This document shows, piece after piece, positions 25,353 through 33,214 of a stretch of 64,000 nucleotides of DNA. The stretch comes from a virus: positions 142,245 through 206,244 of the IMG/VR virus record IMGVR_UViG_3300026484_000087; one strand, written 5' to 3'. The notes under the pieces are model-generated. The model ran no database searches, was not told the origin of the DNA, and saw only the letters and a program-made list of their open reading frames with translations. Within the stretch, counting starts at the first letter, position 1; every line of letters begins with the position of its first letter. Position numbers and translations under genes: made by a program.

Positions 25353-26831
25353 CATCTTAACGATTTTTATAAGGTTATTAACCATGCCTATTTGATGGTT
25401 TATTAAACTATAATTAGTCATTGCTATAGATATCAAACTAGCATTATTATCTAGACCAGTAGATAATGCATGTAATGTAGATTTAGTTATTTCAAACTTA
25501 TTATCTTTACTAACAATATGTTCATGTAGCATATTAGTTTTTTCAGCTATCTCTTTAACTAAGCTATCTATTTTACTAAAATTAACCTTACCAAGTTTAT
25601 TTCCTAGAATGGCAGTATCTTCAGCAAGCTTAGGCAATGAAGTTAAATTTGGTACAAGTTTACCAACTGGCATTCTATCGTTGTTAGAGTTAACATCTAT
25701 AACCCCAGATAGATTATTTTTTATCTCATAAGCAACTTCTTCGGTTTTTTCAAAAAGTGTTTTCTTAGGTTTAAAAGATTTTCTGTAATCTTCATCAGAC
25801 ATTATCTTACTTAAGATGACATTTAACTCACTAAGAGAATCTATAATTAAAGAACCTAACATATGTTCATTTTTACTAAGTTTATTTTCAAGTTCTATTA
25901 GGTTAGTGTTTAAACCAATAACGACTGGGGTTTCTCTAGATTCTATACTAGCATAACTTTTATTCTTAATAATTCTCTTAAGAGAACTAATATCACTTCT
26001 AAGTTGTCTAAGTTCTTTATTGCTTTCACCAGATATACCACTTATGGTTTCTGTAACACCAGAGAATAATTCGCTAATAGAATTTAATCTATTTAAAACA
26101 AAGTTATTTATATTACTAATTAAACCATTTTCATTACTAAGCATATTAACCGCTTCATCTACTGATTCAAAACTAAGAGTTTCTTCTAACGTTACTAACT
26201 GATTAACTTTTTCCATATTCTTTTTCCTTTTATCCCATACATCTTGTATGTTCTGTGATTGACTACCCCATTTAAGATTGGTAGCATTACAATTCTCTTT
26301 ATTATCGTCCTTATGCATAACGACAAAACCTTTTGGACCAACTCCATGAAATGCAGTACAAACCAATATATGTACATACTCCATTTTACTTTTGGTGCTA
26401 CCATCTTTAAAAATAGATACTTTAAGATAGTGTCCAGCACTAACACCTTTAGTAAAATTACCTGTTTTCAATGTAAGTATTTCTCCAAGGTTACTCGCCA
26501 GATACTTACTAAATCCAGGTATAGGTTTCCATATTCTATCCATAGCATTTAATGGGACAGGTATCCTATTTGATACATCTACATTAACTGGCAACTCAAT
26601 TGGTATTATGTTTTTATGTATATAAGGAGCTTCCTCATCTACATATAGGCCATCATCTGATAGACTAAATACTTTATAGTACCATCCATCAAGTTTTCTA
26701 TGTTTTTTCTTAATAGCTTTAACAAGGTCTTTTAATGTCTTATACATTTTTATATAACCAGTGCTATTTACCTTAATTTCTATTTTTTTATTAAGTATAT
26801 CTGTTTTATAAATTGGTAAATATAATACCAC
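25350..26831 (-). CDS. NUMOD4-HNH protein with unusual N- and C-terminal extensions, 493 aa
   Basis: GTG start with AAGGAGTAATTA upstream. Residues about 104-130 form a NUMOD4 motif (RIWKPIPGFSKYLASNLG), followed by an HNH_3-type domain to about residue 200 (YVHILVCTAFHG, VMHKDDNKENC, NLKWGSQSQN). This pairing is typical of phage homing or free-standing HNH endonucleases of 150-200 residues. Here about 100 unrecognised residues precede it and about 290 helical residues follow, rich in Leu/Ser/Asn with coiled-coil character. No gene split nearby suggests an intron. The nuclease may have been co-opted as part of a larger phage protein. Confidence 0.75.
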   Translation of the reverse strand: MVLYLPIYKTDILNKKIEIKVNSTGYIKMYKTLKDLVKAIKKKHRKLDGWYYKVFSLSDDGLYVDEEAPYIHKNIIPIELPVNVDVSNRIPVPLNAMDRIWKPIPGFSKYLASNLGEILTLKTGNFTKGVSAGHYLKVSIFKDGSTKSKMEYVHILVCTAFHGVGPKGFVVMHKDDNKENCNATNLKWGSQSQNIQDVWDKRKKNMEKVNQLVTLEETLSFESVDEAVNMLSNENGLISNINNFVLNRLNSISELFSGVTETISGISGESNKELRQLRSDISSLKRIIKNKSYASIESRETPVVIGLNTNLIELENKLSKNEHMLGSLIIDSLSELNVILSKIMSDEDYRKSFKPKKTLFEKTEEVAYEIKNNLSGVIDVNSNNDRMPVGKLVPNLTSLPKLAEDTAILGNKLGKVNFSKIDSLVKEIAEKTNMLHEHIVSKDNKFEITKSTLHALSTGLDNNASLISIAMTNYSLINHQIGMVNNLIKIVKM

Positions 26832-26867
26832 TAATTACTCCTTATAATACATTATTTCATATAAATG

Positions 26868-26878
26868 TTAGGTGGTAA
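26868..26878 (-). promoter_or_regulatory. Degenerate leader motif
   Basis: Minus-strand TTACCACCTAACATTTATATG resembles the TTACCCATAACATTTATC leader block and lies about 37 bases before the GTG of the HNH-fusion gene. Confidence 0.3.
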
Positions 26879-26895
26879 AAGAAAAATACCATTAG

Positions 26896-26921
26896 GTTAG
26901 ATGTGCCATGGCACATCTAAC
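26896..26921 (-). terminator. Palindromic terminator
   Basis: A perfect 26-bp palindrome (GTTAGATGTGCCA and complement) separates the HNH-fusion gene from the upstream operon that ends at 27003. Confidence 0.75.
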
Positions 26922-27002
26922 ATTATTTCTTAAGTTAATAAATATTGCATGACAATAGTGTATTGCTATCATTATCAATTTGATATTTAAGCTTATACTT
27001 TA

Positions 27003-27656
27003 TTAGACACCCACATTTTCATCTTCCTTCCTAATCATATGCAAGGTTAAGTTTTTATTATCTACTTTAAAATACTTAAAAGGATTACTTTCTTCAGTTA
27101 CATAGCCAGTAACTACATGTGGTCGATACCCCTTTCTAACAAAGATACCAACATTCTCCATAGAGGCTAAGTACTCTTGACCATCATACTGATCTAAATT
27201 ATTTAATTTAGTTATGATATTAATTACATTAGCATTACTTAAACCTTCATTCATGTCTATCATAACAACATTTTCTTTTGGTATCTTATTGCATTTGTTA
27301 CCACAGATATCGTCAATTTCATCATCTATAACTATATATGTTTCCACATTGTGTCCAAATTCAAACAGGTAATCCAATATCTGTTCGCCTCTAAGATTCT
27401 TCTTCCTAGGAGTTGAACCAATTATGCGATCTAGATATTTAAATCTCTGTTTCTCTAATTTTCTTTTAAGTTGATTTTCAAACCATGATGACGAAATAAC
27501 TATTTTTAAATCAGGCACTCTTTCAAGTATAAATTCTAATCTTACCATAAGATGATGTTCAATTGGATCATTTCCAATATTATTAAAGCCATGACTGTAG
27601 TAACTTGGACCCATGATATTAAGTACACCATCTACATCTAAGAATAATATTTTCAT
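27003..27656 (-). CDS. HAD-superfamily phosphatase-like protein, 217 aa
   Basis: The N-terminal MKILFLDVDGVLN supplies the HAD motif I DxDGV. Motif II lies in KIVISSSWFEN and motif IV in YIVIDDEIDDI. This is the layout of small HAD phosphatases found in phage and RNA-repair proteins, including polynucleotide 3'-phosphatase domains. The C-terminal 55 residues carry an extra beta-rich segment. Likely substrates are nucleic-acid 3'-phosphates or nucleotides, but this is not proven. ATG is placed at the upstream stop (TAATG overlap), so it is coupled to the 67-aa gene. Confidence 0.75.
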   Translation of the reverse strand: MKILFLDVDGVLNIMGPSYYSHGFNNIGNDPIEHHLMVRLEFILERVPDLKIVISSSWFENQLKRKLEKQRFKYLDRIIGSTPRKKNLRGEQILDYLFEFGHNVETYIVIDDEIDDICGNKCNKIPKENVVMIDMNEGLSNANVINIITKLNNLDQYDGQEYLASMENVGIFVRKGYRPHVVTGYVTEESNPFKYFKVDNKNLTLHMIRKEDENVGV

Positions 27657-27859
27657 TACTGACCACCAATATAAAAAACAATGGTACCATCATCTAAATT
27701 TTTTAAACCGTGCTTAGTATTAGTAAAGCGAGCTGGGTGTTCATGTAAGCTTCCATCAAGATCTTGTTGTACGAACCCCTTTCTATCAACAATAATAATA
27801 TTACTAGTAGTTCTAGATATTGGTTCGAGAAACGACTTTTCAATATTGTAATTCTCCAT
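27656..27859 (-). CDS. Hypothetical protein, 67 aa
   Basis: Not recognised. AAAGGGGATTATT precedes the ATG. A small protein with a basic/acidic mix and an IVFYIGGQ end. Its stop overlaps the HAD gene start by one base. Confidence 0.55.
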   Translation of the reverse strand: MENYNIEKSFLEPISRTTSNIIIVDRKGFVQQDLDGSLHEHPARFTNTKHGLKNLDDGTIVFYIGGQ

Positions 27860-27870
27860 AATAATCCCCT

Positions 27871-28641
27871 TTATTCCATTACAGATTCACCAGTAGACTT
27901 AAAATACTTTAAGTCTACTGTAGCATCGTGTTCTAAATACTTAGCTGTATTATAAACACACATTGTTTTATCTATTTTATGTTTTACGTTCATGCTACTT
28001 AGTAAAATAGAATGTCCTTTAACACATTGATTATAGTATTCACCAAATAAAGTTATCTCAGTATCCTCACCAATTTCAATATGTTTGTAAAAATGTTCTG
28101 CAAACTTATTTACATATGGAATGCTACCATGACTAAATTGCATAATATTTATATTATTAATCTCTAAAGATTTAAATTTATTCATATGCTGTTCGAACTT
28201 ATCCATAAAACTATAATCGCCATCAAATAGAATTCCAGAGAACTCTGTAGCCATTAAATCTTCTATATGTTTACTCCTAAATAATTTATTTAAACGATGT
28301 TCTAAATTAAATTTTCCTAACGCAATATTATTTTTATATCTTTTAGGAGTTTTTATCTTAGTTGTTAACATATCTAAGAAAATCTTTATACCTTGTTTAC
28401 GAATAGGACATGCTATGCCATCTACAATAAACTCTTTACCATATAGGTAATACTTAATAATATCACTACTAAACGCTTTAATATATATTAAACGTAGTTT
28501 AATGTCAACGGTACATTGGTATATAATAACTGTATCAAAACGTTTAATGTATTCTATATATTCATCCATCATCTTAGCATTATTGTTGTTGCCAATAGTG
28601 GACCATCCTGGATGAACCAGGATACCTACTTTAGTTTTCAT
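27871..28641 (-). CDS. Hypothetical protein, 256 aa
   Basis: Not recognised. GAGGAGGAACA precedes the ATG. The first strand (KVGILVHPGWSTIGNN) and the order of strands and helices suggest a Rossmann-like alpha/beta fold, with FDTVIIYQC following. A 13-bp inverted repeat lies inside the last codons (27891-27920). The gene overlaps the upstream 96-aa gene by 4 bases. Confidence 0.6.
   Translation of the reverse strand: MKTKVGILVHPGWSTIGNNNNAKMMDEYIEYIKRFDTVIIYQCTVDIKLRLIYIKAFSSDIIKYYLYGKEFIVDGIACPIRKQGIKIFLDMLTTKIKTPKRYKNNIALGKFNLEHRLNKLFRSKHIEDLMATEFSGILFDGDYSFMDKFEQHMNKFKSLEINNINIMQFSHGSIPYVNKFAEHFYKHIEIGEDTEITLFGEYYNQCVKGHSILLSSMNVKHKIDKTMCVYNTAKYLEHDATVDLKYFKSTGESVME
27891..27920 (-). other. 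Inverted repeat inside coding sequence
   Basis: CAGTAGACTTAAA and its perfect complement flank ATAC, in frame within the last 17 codons of the gene ending at 27871. It is as strong as the intergenic terminators but lacks a U tract, and the next ribosome site follows about 20 bases later. It could be an RNA processing or attenuation site within the operon. Confidence 0.5.
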
Positions 28642-28928
28642 TGTTCCTCCTCAATAGGATCCAGATTATACTTAGGTATGGAATATGCTTTCTTTTCTTC
28701 TTTTATTTTGTCAAGTGTTCTTTGCGTTTTTCTAACCTTTTCTAATAATGTCCTGTCTAGAGGCGTTTGTATCGCATCTTGTAAATCAACAATACTTACT
28801 TCAAACCCATCAGTACCCGTGGTTGAAGCTATGGCACTTTTAAGTTCTTCCATAAATTCATCTGGAGTTTGTTTAGATTGTGAAACTATCTTTATATCAC
28901 CAACTATCTTCTGTTTAAAGTTGTCCAT
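28638..28928 (-). CDS. Hypothetical protein, 96 aa
   Basis: Not recognised. The start at 28928 (MDNFKQK) is preferred because GGA lies 7 bases before it; an ATG at 28940 is possible. A helical, Lys/Glu/Gln-rich protein ending DPIEEEQ. Tightly coupled to both neighbours. Confidence 0.55.
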   Translation of the reverse strand: MDNFKQKIVGDIKIVSQSKQTPDEFMEELKSAIASTTGTDGFEVSIVDLQDAIQTPLDRTLLEKVRKTQRTLDKIKEEKKAYSIPKYNLDPIEEEQ

Positions 28929-28930
28929 GA

Positions 28931-29650
28931 CTAATTCCATGCATAAAGATGATCACTAACATACCCGCATGTAGCAATAATCTCTTTTTCCATAACCGCT
29001 CTACCAGCTATCATCTCAAGACTTGTTGCATCTACATACATATCGTTCTCTTCAGCAAATTCCATAAGGTCATCTGGTAAAGGTATATGGTCTATCCAAC
29101 CATCGAACCCTTCAAGTATCTCAACTTTACGATCTGGATGAACTACATATAGCCTATACCATTTACATGTATTTTCTATAGTGATAACTGGTTTATCAGC
29201 TTTAGTATGTCTATATACTAATGGTACGTTTCCTTTAGTACTATAGTATGTAGTATAGTCATCATCTATAATAGTTAAACCAATTAACAAATCTAAAGCT
29301 TTGAATATATTGAATTTAATATCGTCTGTAGCATCTTTAACTGCTTCAGGGATGCTGCAATCTAATGGTGTTAGCATGTGTAGGTTAGAGAAATCATTTA
29401 TAACTTCACCAGTACTTATATTAACTACTTTATAACACCTATATTCAGGAGATTCATTCTCAAATCTAAAGTATCCTGGTTTTATGACTACAATCATATC
29501 GCCATAGTAAGGCATGCTGTTGTGCTTATCTTGCTTATAAACTACATGGCCGAATTTAATAACTTCCCCATTAGCATCTAGATGACTTAAACATTTTTTA
29601 CCATCGTAATATAAATATCCATCTCTTATTTCAATATTTGATTTTTTCAC
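28931..29650 (-). CDS. Hypothetical protein, 239 aa
   Basis: Not recognised. GTG start at 29650 with AAAGGAGATATT upstream; the open frame runs 20 codons further without a site. It is beta-rich with many Tyr and Asp residues (GYLYYDGKKCL, TYYSTKGNVPLVYR) and ends in a helix. It belongs to the run of small accessory genes 27003-31883. Confidence 0.55.
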   Translation of the reverse strand: MKKSNIEIRDGYLYYDGKKCLSHLDANGEVIKFGHVVYKQDKHNSMPYYGDMIVVIKPGYFRFENESPEYRCYKVVNISTGEVINDFSNLHMLTPLDCSIPEAVKDATDDIKFNIFKALDLLIGLTIIDDDYTTYYSTKGNVPLVYRHTKADKPVITIENTCKWYRLYVVHPDRKVEILEGFDGWIDHIPLPDDLMEFAEENDMYVDATSLEMIAGRAVMEKEIIATCGYVSDHLYAWN

Positions 29651-29664
29651 AATATCTCCTTTTA

Positions 29665-29970
29665 TTAAATATTGCCTGTCTGAATTAACTCTATTTGCCC
29701 AGTACCCCAATCTTTATTAATGTCATGTATTTCTGGATTAAAACGGATCCTACCGTCAGCTTCTGGTAAACCAAGAGCGTATGAGTTTTTACCATTATCC
29801 TCATTCGGATAGTATTTTTCATGATTTCCATTTTTCTTAAGAAATTCAATCGTTTCCGATAAAGGAATGTTATTATTTCCAACATTTATTTTATGTTCAA
29901 TACCATATATAGAAACTATGTTGTTAGCAGTATCTACAATATGAATATTGGGTTTAATCATTTTATTCAT
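29665..29970 (-). CDS. Hypothetical protein, 101 aa
   Basis: Not recognised. AAAAGGAGAATAA precedes the ATG. Beta-strand-rich N-terminus followed by a Gly/Asn-rich C-terminus. It lies one base after the upstream stop. Confidence 0.55.
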   Translation of the reverse strand: MNKMIKPNIHIVDTANNIVSIYGIEHKINVGNNNIPLSETIEFLKKNGNHEKYYPNEDNGKNSYALGLPEADGRIRFNPEIHDINKDWGTGQIELIQTGNI

Positions 29971-30306
29971 TTATTCTCCTTTTTCAATTTTGGTTGTTAA
30001 TATTTTACATATTTCATCCGTATTTAAATTCGGACCTATAAGCAAGTCACCTGTTTCAATTGTCTTTTCTACATTTACATAATCCGTAGCCCATATTTCG
30101 ATACCAAGAATTCTTGATATCATAGTCATAACTTTTGTTCTACGTTCGTTTGTAAGTAGTTCCGATATTGGTTTAAAGCTATTAAACTCAACTCTTCTCC
30201 GTGTTGTACGTCCAAGCATACCCTTTTGTTCTATGTGGACATCTACATTATCTCTTATTAGAGTAGTTATAATATCAGCAATCATTATACTTGTTTCTAA
30301 TTTCAT
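29971..30306 (-). CDS. Hypothetical protein, 111 aa
   Basis: Not recognised. AGGAGATAGA precedes the ATG. Helical N-terminus, a basic segment (KGMLGRTTRRRVEF) and a helical C-terminus. It may bind nucleic acid through the basic loop; this is a guess. Confidence 0.55.
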   Translation of the reverse strand: MKLETSIMIADIITTLIRDNVDVHIEQKGMLGRTTRRRVEFNSFKPISELLTNERRTKVMTMISRILGIEIWATDYVNVEKTIETGDLLIGPNLNTDEICKILTTKIEKGE

Positions 30307-30314
30307 TCTATCTC

Positions 30315-30587
30315 CTATTTACTAAATGTCAATGGTCCTAGATTAATAGGATTATTAAAACCATCTATTATATGGTTATGTCCATGTATAATAATTTGAT
30401 CTTTTAGATCATGATGATCGCTTCTCACTAGATTCATATCACCAATGTGTCCATCTATTATATCTGCGATTTCATCGTTGCAGTATATAGTATAATCAGC
30501 ACTATAATTAGTAGTATCAAATTTCTTTTTTAAACCTTGGTCTATCTTTTTAAGAAGGGTAAACAGAGTTTCAGATTTATTTGTCAT
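30315..30587 (-). CDS. Hypothetical protein with GHNH motif, 90 aa
   Basis: The start at 30587 (MTNKSETLF) has GGGAGAAAAAATA upstream; an earlier in-frame ATG lies inside the preceding gene. The C-terminus contains QIIIHGHNHIID. GHxH is the last metal-binding motif of calcineurin-like phosphoesterases, but the protein is far too short for that family and lacks DxH and GNH, so catalysis is doubtful. It could be a remnant or an unrelated metal-binding protein. Confidence 0.5.
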   Translation of the reverse strand: MTNKSETLFTLLKKIDQGLKKKFDTTNYSADYTIYCNDEIADIIDGHIGDMNLVRSDHHDLKDQIIIHGHNHIIDGFNNPINLGPLTFSK

Positions 30588-31239
30588 TATTTTTTCTCCC
30601 AAACATACTAGATAAAACCTCATGTAATAGTTTAGTATCATCTACACAGAAACTCATCATTTCATCGGTAGATATATTAAAACAATCTTCAGGTTTACCG
30701 ACATATTTAATTGTTTTACCTAATTCAGCCTTAGCCATATCATTTAATGTAAAAGCATGTTCTTTTTTCTTATTGTTGTTATAGAAAGTAACCATGTCTA
30801 AGAATTTAAAGTTAATAGGCAATTCAACTGTATAAGTATACTTCCATACATCCAATGGTTTTATTTTATCACCATCCATAGTTGTTCTTTCTACAACTAT
30901 ATTGACATTCTTATCAGGATACTTATTATCAGGGTCCACAAGTTCTCTTAAAGGAACTCCTAAAGCTTCAGCACGATGACTGATGAGACTTAAGAATGTA
31001 TCTAAGAAACTTATTAAAACATAGTCATAATTAAGAGAATCTAAACTTCTAAAAAAACATTGTATCATTGATTTCTCATCTGGAAAATCGCTAATATTAA
31101 ATGTGAGCGTGCTACCGCATGGGTTGTTATCTTTTACGATAACAAACCCAAACATTGGACCATAGCCCATATTTTCTTTTAAAAATGAATACTCAAAATC
31201 TATAACAGCTATTTTACTGTGTCGATTTACATTATACAT
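30577..31239 (-). CDS. DEDD-family 3'-5' exonuclease-like protein, 220 aa
   Basis: The N-terminal KIAVIDFEYSF supplies the Asp and Glu of motif I. ISFLDTF is a candidate motif II. The C-terminal SFCVDDTKLLHEV resembles motif III of the exonuclease domain of family B DNA polymerases (YxxxD type). The length fits a stand-alone proofreading or RNase T-like nuclease. No polymerase domain is attached. The gene overlaps both neighbours by a few bases. Confidence 0.55.
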   Translation of the reverse strand: MYNVNRHSKIAVIDFEYSFLKENMGYGPMFGFVIVKDNNPCGSTLTFNISDFPDEKSMIQCFFRSLDSLNYDYVLISFLDTFLSLISHRAEALGVPLRELVDPDNKYPDKNVNIVVERTTMDGDKIKPLDVWKYTYTVELPINFKFLDMVTFYNNNKKKEHAFTLNDMAKAELGKTIKYVGKPEDCFNISTDEMMSFCVDDTKLLHEVLSSMFGRKNNDK

Positions 31240-31432
31240 GGTTAAACCCTATAAAACAATTAGGCATTTGATACTCTGGAAATTCCTTAACGAATTTATC
31301 TTTAAGGCGTCTAAACGTATCTACATCATCATCTTCAAACGATACCAACATTAACTCAAGACCATCAGCTATTGCTTTCTTGTCTAACTCTCTTAATTCA
31401 GCAATGTCCGCTCTTAAATCATCTACGCTCAT
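31232..31432 (-). CDS. Hypothetical acidic protein, 66 aa
   Basis: Not recognised. AGGAGTAGAAA precedes the ATG. A helical acidic N-terminus (DDLRADIAELRELDKK) is followed by FEDDDVDTF. It overlaps the exonuclease gene start by 8 bases. Confidence 0.55.
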   Translation of the reverse strand: MSVDDLRADIAELRELDKKAIADGLELMLVSFEDDDVDTFRRLKDKFVKEFPEYQMPNCFIGFNHV

Positions 31433-31478
31433 TTTCTACTCCTATTTTTTTATTTACATTATACATAATACATTATCT

Positions 31479-31883
31479 TTATTCTATAATGAATGCATCA
31501 TCTAATGATTTGAACTCCATCTCACTAATTTCTGAACGGATGCTATTACTATTGCCAGATAATGAGATACATGAAAACGACCCATCAGTTTCATGTACTG
31601 ATACGTTATAATTGTCACATTTTATATCCTTAACAGTTTTACCAGAAATCCATTTTTCAAAGAATATATCATTATCCATATCAGGATCTTTATCCACGTG
31701 TAATGTTAGAACATAAAGATTACCATGACAAAGCACCCATATCTCTTGTTCAGTTATAACCATTTTATCTACATCAGTAGCACTGCCAATAAAAGTCTTA
31801 TTACCATCAATAACTGTAAAGTTAACTGAATATTTAGTCTTTTCTACTTTTACTTTAAAACCATTTTTATTAAATTCTTGCAT
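31479..31883 (-). CDS. Hypothetical protein, 134 aa
   Basis: Not recognised. The start at 31883 (MQEFNKN) follows GGAGATATAAG. An all-beta pattern (VKVEKTKYSVNFTVIDG, EIWVLCHGNLYVLTLHV) with an acidic C-terminus. It is the first gene of the run down to 27003 and has a small leader hairpin at 31910. Confidence 0.55.
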   Translation of the reverse strand: MQEFNKNGFKVKVEKTKYSVNFTVIDGNKTFIGSATDVDKMVITEQEIWVLCHGNLYVLTLHVDKDPDMDNDIFFEKWISGKTVKDIKCDNYNVSVHETDGSFSCISLSGNSNSIRSEISEMEFKSLDDAFIIE

Positions 31884-31909
31884 CTTATATCTCCATTTCA
31901 TTTATTTAA

Positions 31910-31929
31910 ATACTGCTTATTGTCAGTAT
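31910..31929 (-). promoter_or_regulatory. Leader hairpin related to the GCAGTAT element
   Basis: ATACTG and CAGTAT pair around 8 bases. The minus strand reads GCAGTAT as in the four conserved leader hairpins, but the stem differs. Confidence 0.3.
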
Positions 31930-31994
31930 GTCTTATTTTACGCCAAGTTTACTATTATACCAATGATTGTCATTTTTTTATTTTTCACTAGATA

Positions 31995-33056
31995 TTATAG
32001 TTCCTTATTTAAAATCTTAGTTACAATATTAGAACCAACCTCACCTTTTTTATCATATACTGATCTAGTAAACACATCACCAACTGTTTCAGCCTGTAAG
32101 TAATCATTAGTTAAAATAAGACTGCCTGCATGTTTAATCTTTTTTATATCACCAGTAAAGTAAACTGTCTTCTTATCCTTATGAAATAAAGCATACGTTG
32201 CAACAGATACCCATGCATGAGACCTATATTTAGGTATGTATATAATTACCACTTTAGCATTGTCTACTTTAGCAAGTATATCATTCTTAATCTTTTCTGA
32301 ACTATCAAGATCATATGTTAACAATCTACGCTCCATTTGAAGTTTAGAATTGTATGTATATTTAGCCATGAAGTCTTTCTTATCATCAAGACGTTCTTGC
32401 ATCTCTTTTCTAATAGCTAAGACTTTACCACATGCTTTCATAAACATATTATTAACAGATACTTTACCTTCTAAATCAGCTCTCTTAATCTCAGCTTCAA
32501 GTTCTTCCATTCTAGAAACAGTACTATTTCTAATTGACGTTTGGCCATAGTAGAATATAATGGCATCTTTAAGTTCTTTCTTTCTAAGAACCTCATCACG
32601 CTGTTGATTTAGTTTAATAGCAAAAGCATCTACGCCCGCATTACTAATAATACTCTTAGCTCTAAATGTCAATACCGTACCATGACTATTGCTTAATCCA
32701 GTTGGCATCATACCAGTTACTAAATAATTCATTCCATAATATCCCTCAATAAGCAATATTATTTCAAAATCTGATGGTTTTGTTTCAGGTTTAAGTGGTA
32801 CATTGAAAGTTTCATATAGCTTAGTATATGCATCTATAAACTCAGTACCGCCAGGCAATGTCATTAGATCTGTGTAATCTAAATCTAAATGTACGGAACC
32901 AATCATTTTTTTAATATTATCAAATGTAACCCCACCACTAACTAATGAATCGCCTATCTTAATAACATTAACTAAACATCTACCCGTGATCTCTTCCATA
33001 CGTCTATTGCTATGCGTAGGTACCATAAAGTAATTTTCTGTTAAATCTAGTTCCAT
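31995..33056 (-). CDS. Hypothetical protein, 353 aa
   Basis: Not recognised. AAGGAGTTCATT precedes the ATG. A mixed alpha/beta N-terminal half, a Lys/Glu-rich helical centre (residues about 165-240) and a C-terminal alpha/beta part with KVVIIYIPKYRSHAWVS. Its leader carries the conserved hairpin. It is divergent from the RecA-fold ATPase gene, so the two may share regulation. Confidence 0.6.
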   Translation of the reverse strand: MELDLTENYFMVPTHSNRRMEEITGRCLVNVIKIGDSLVSGGVTFDNIKKMIGSVHLDLDYTDLMTLPGGTEFIDAYTKLYETFNVPLKPETKPSDFEIILLIEGYYGMNYLVTGMMPTGLSNSHGTVLTFRAKSIISNAGVDAFAIKLNQQRDEVLRKKELKDAIIFYYGQTSIRNSTVSRMEELEAEIKRADLEGKVSVNNMFMKACGKVLAIRKEMQERLDDKKDFMAKYTYNSKLQMERRLLTYDLDSSEKIKNDILAKVDNAKVVIIYIPKYRSHAWVSVATYALFHKDKKTVYFTGDIKKIKHAGSLILTNDYLQAETVGDVFTRSVYDKKGEVGSNIVTKILNKEL

Positions 33057-33088
33057 AATGAACTCCTTGTTTATTGTTATATTTATTC

Positions 33089-33120
33089 GATACTGCCTAG
33101 TATCTATTTTAATAATATAT
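33089..33120 (-). promoter_or_regulatory. Promoter plus conserved 5' hairpin, copy 3
   Basis: Minus-strand ATATATTATTAAAATA followed by GATACTAGGCAGTATC (33089-33104), about 33 bases before the ATG at 33056. Confidence 0.6.
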
Positions 33121-33214
33121 AACTATAATAATGTTGAAAATAAAACTTTAACAGTTAGCATATGTTTGATAATAAACATCTATAAAGATATGATGATAAA
33201 CAAAGGATAAAATA

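Noticed and set aside
26195-26446. Alternative-frame protein inside the HNH-fusion gene suggesting a frameshift
   Set aside because: The main frame is continuous through the whole HNH motif; the other frame is only a shadow.
26920-27002. Small minus-strand frame of 26 codons
   Set aside because: It reads through the palindromic terminator and has no ribosome site.
30315-30587. Calcineurin-like phosphoesterase from the GHNH motif
   Set aside because: Only the last motif is present and the protein is far too short; kept as hypothetical.
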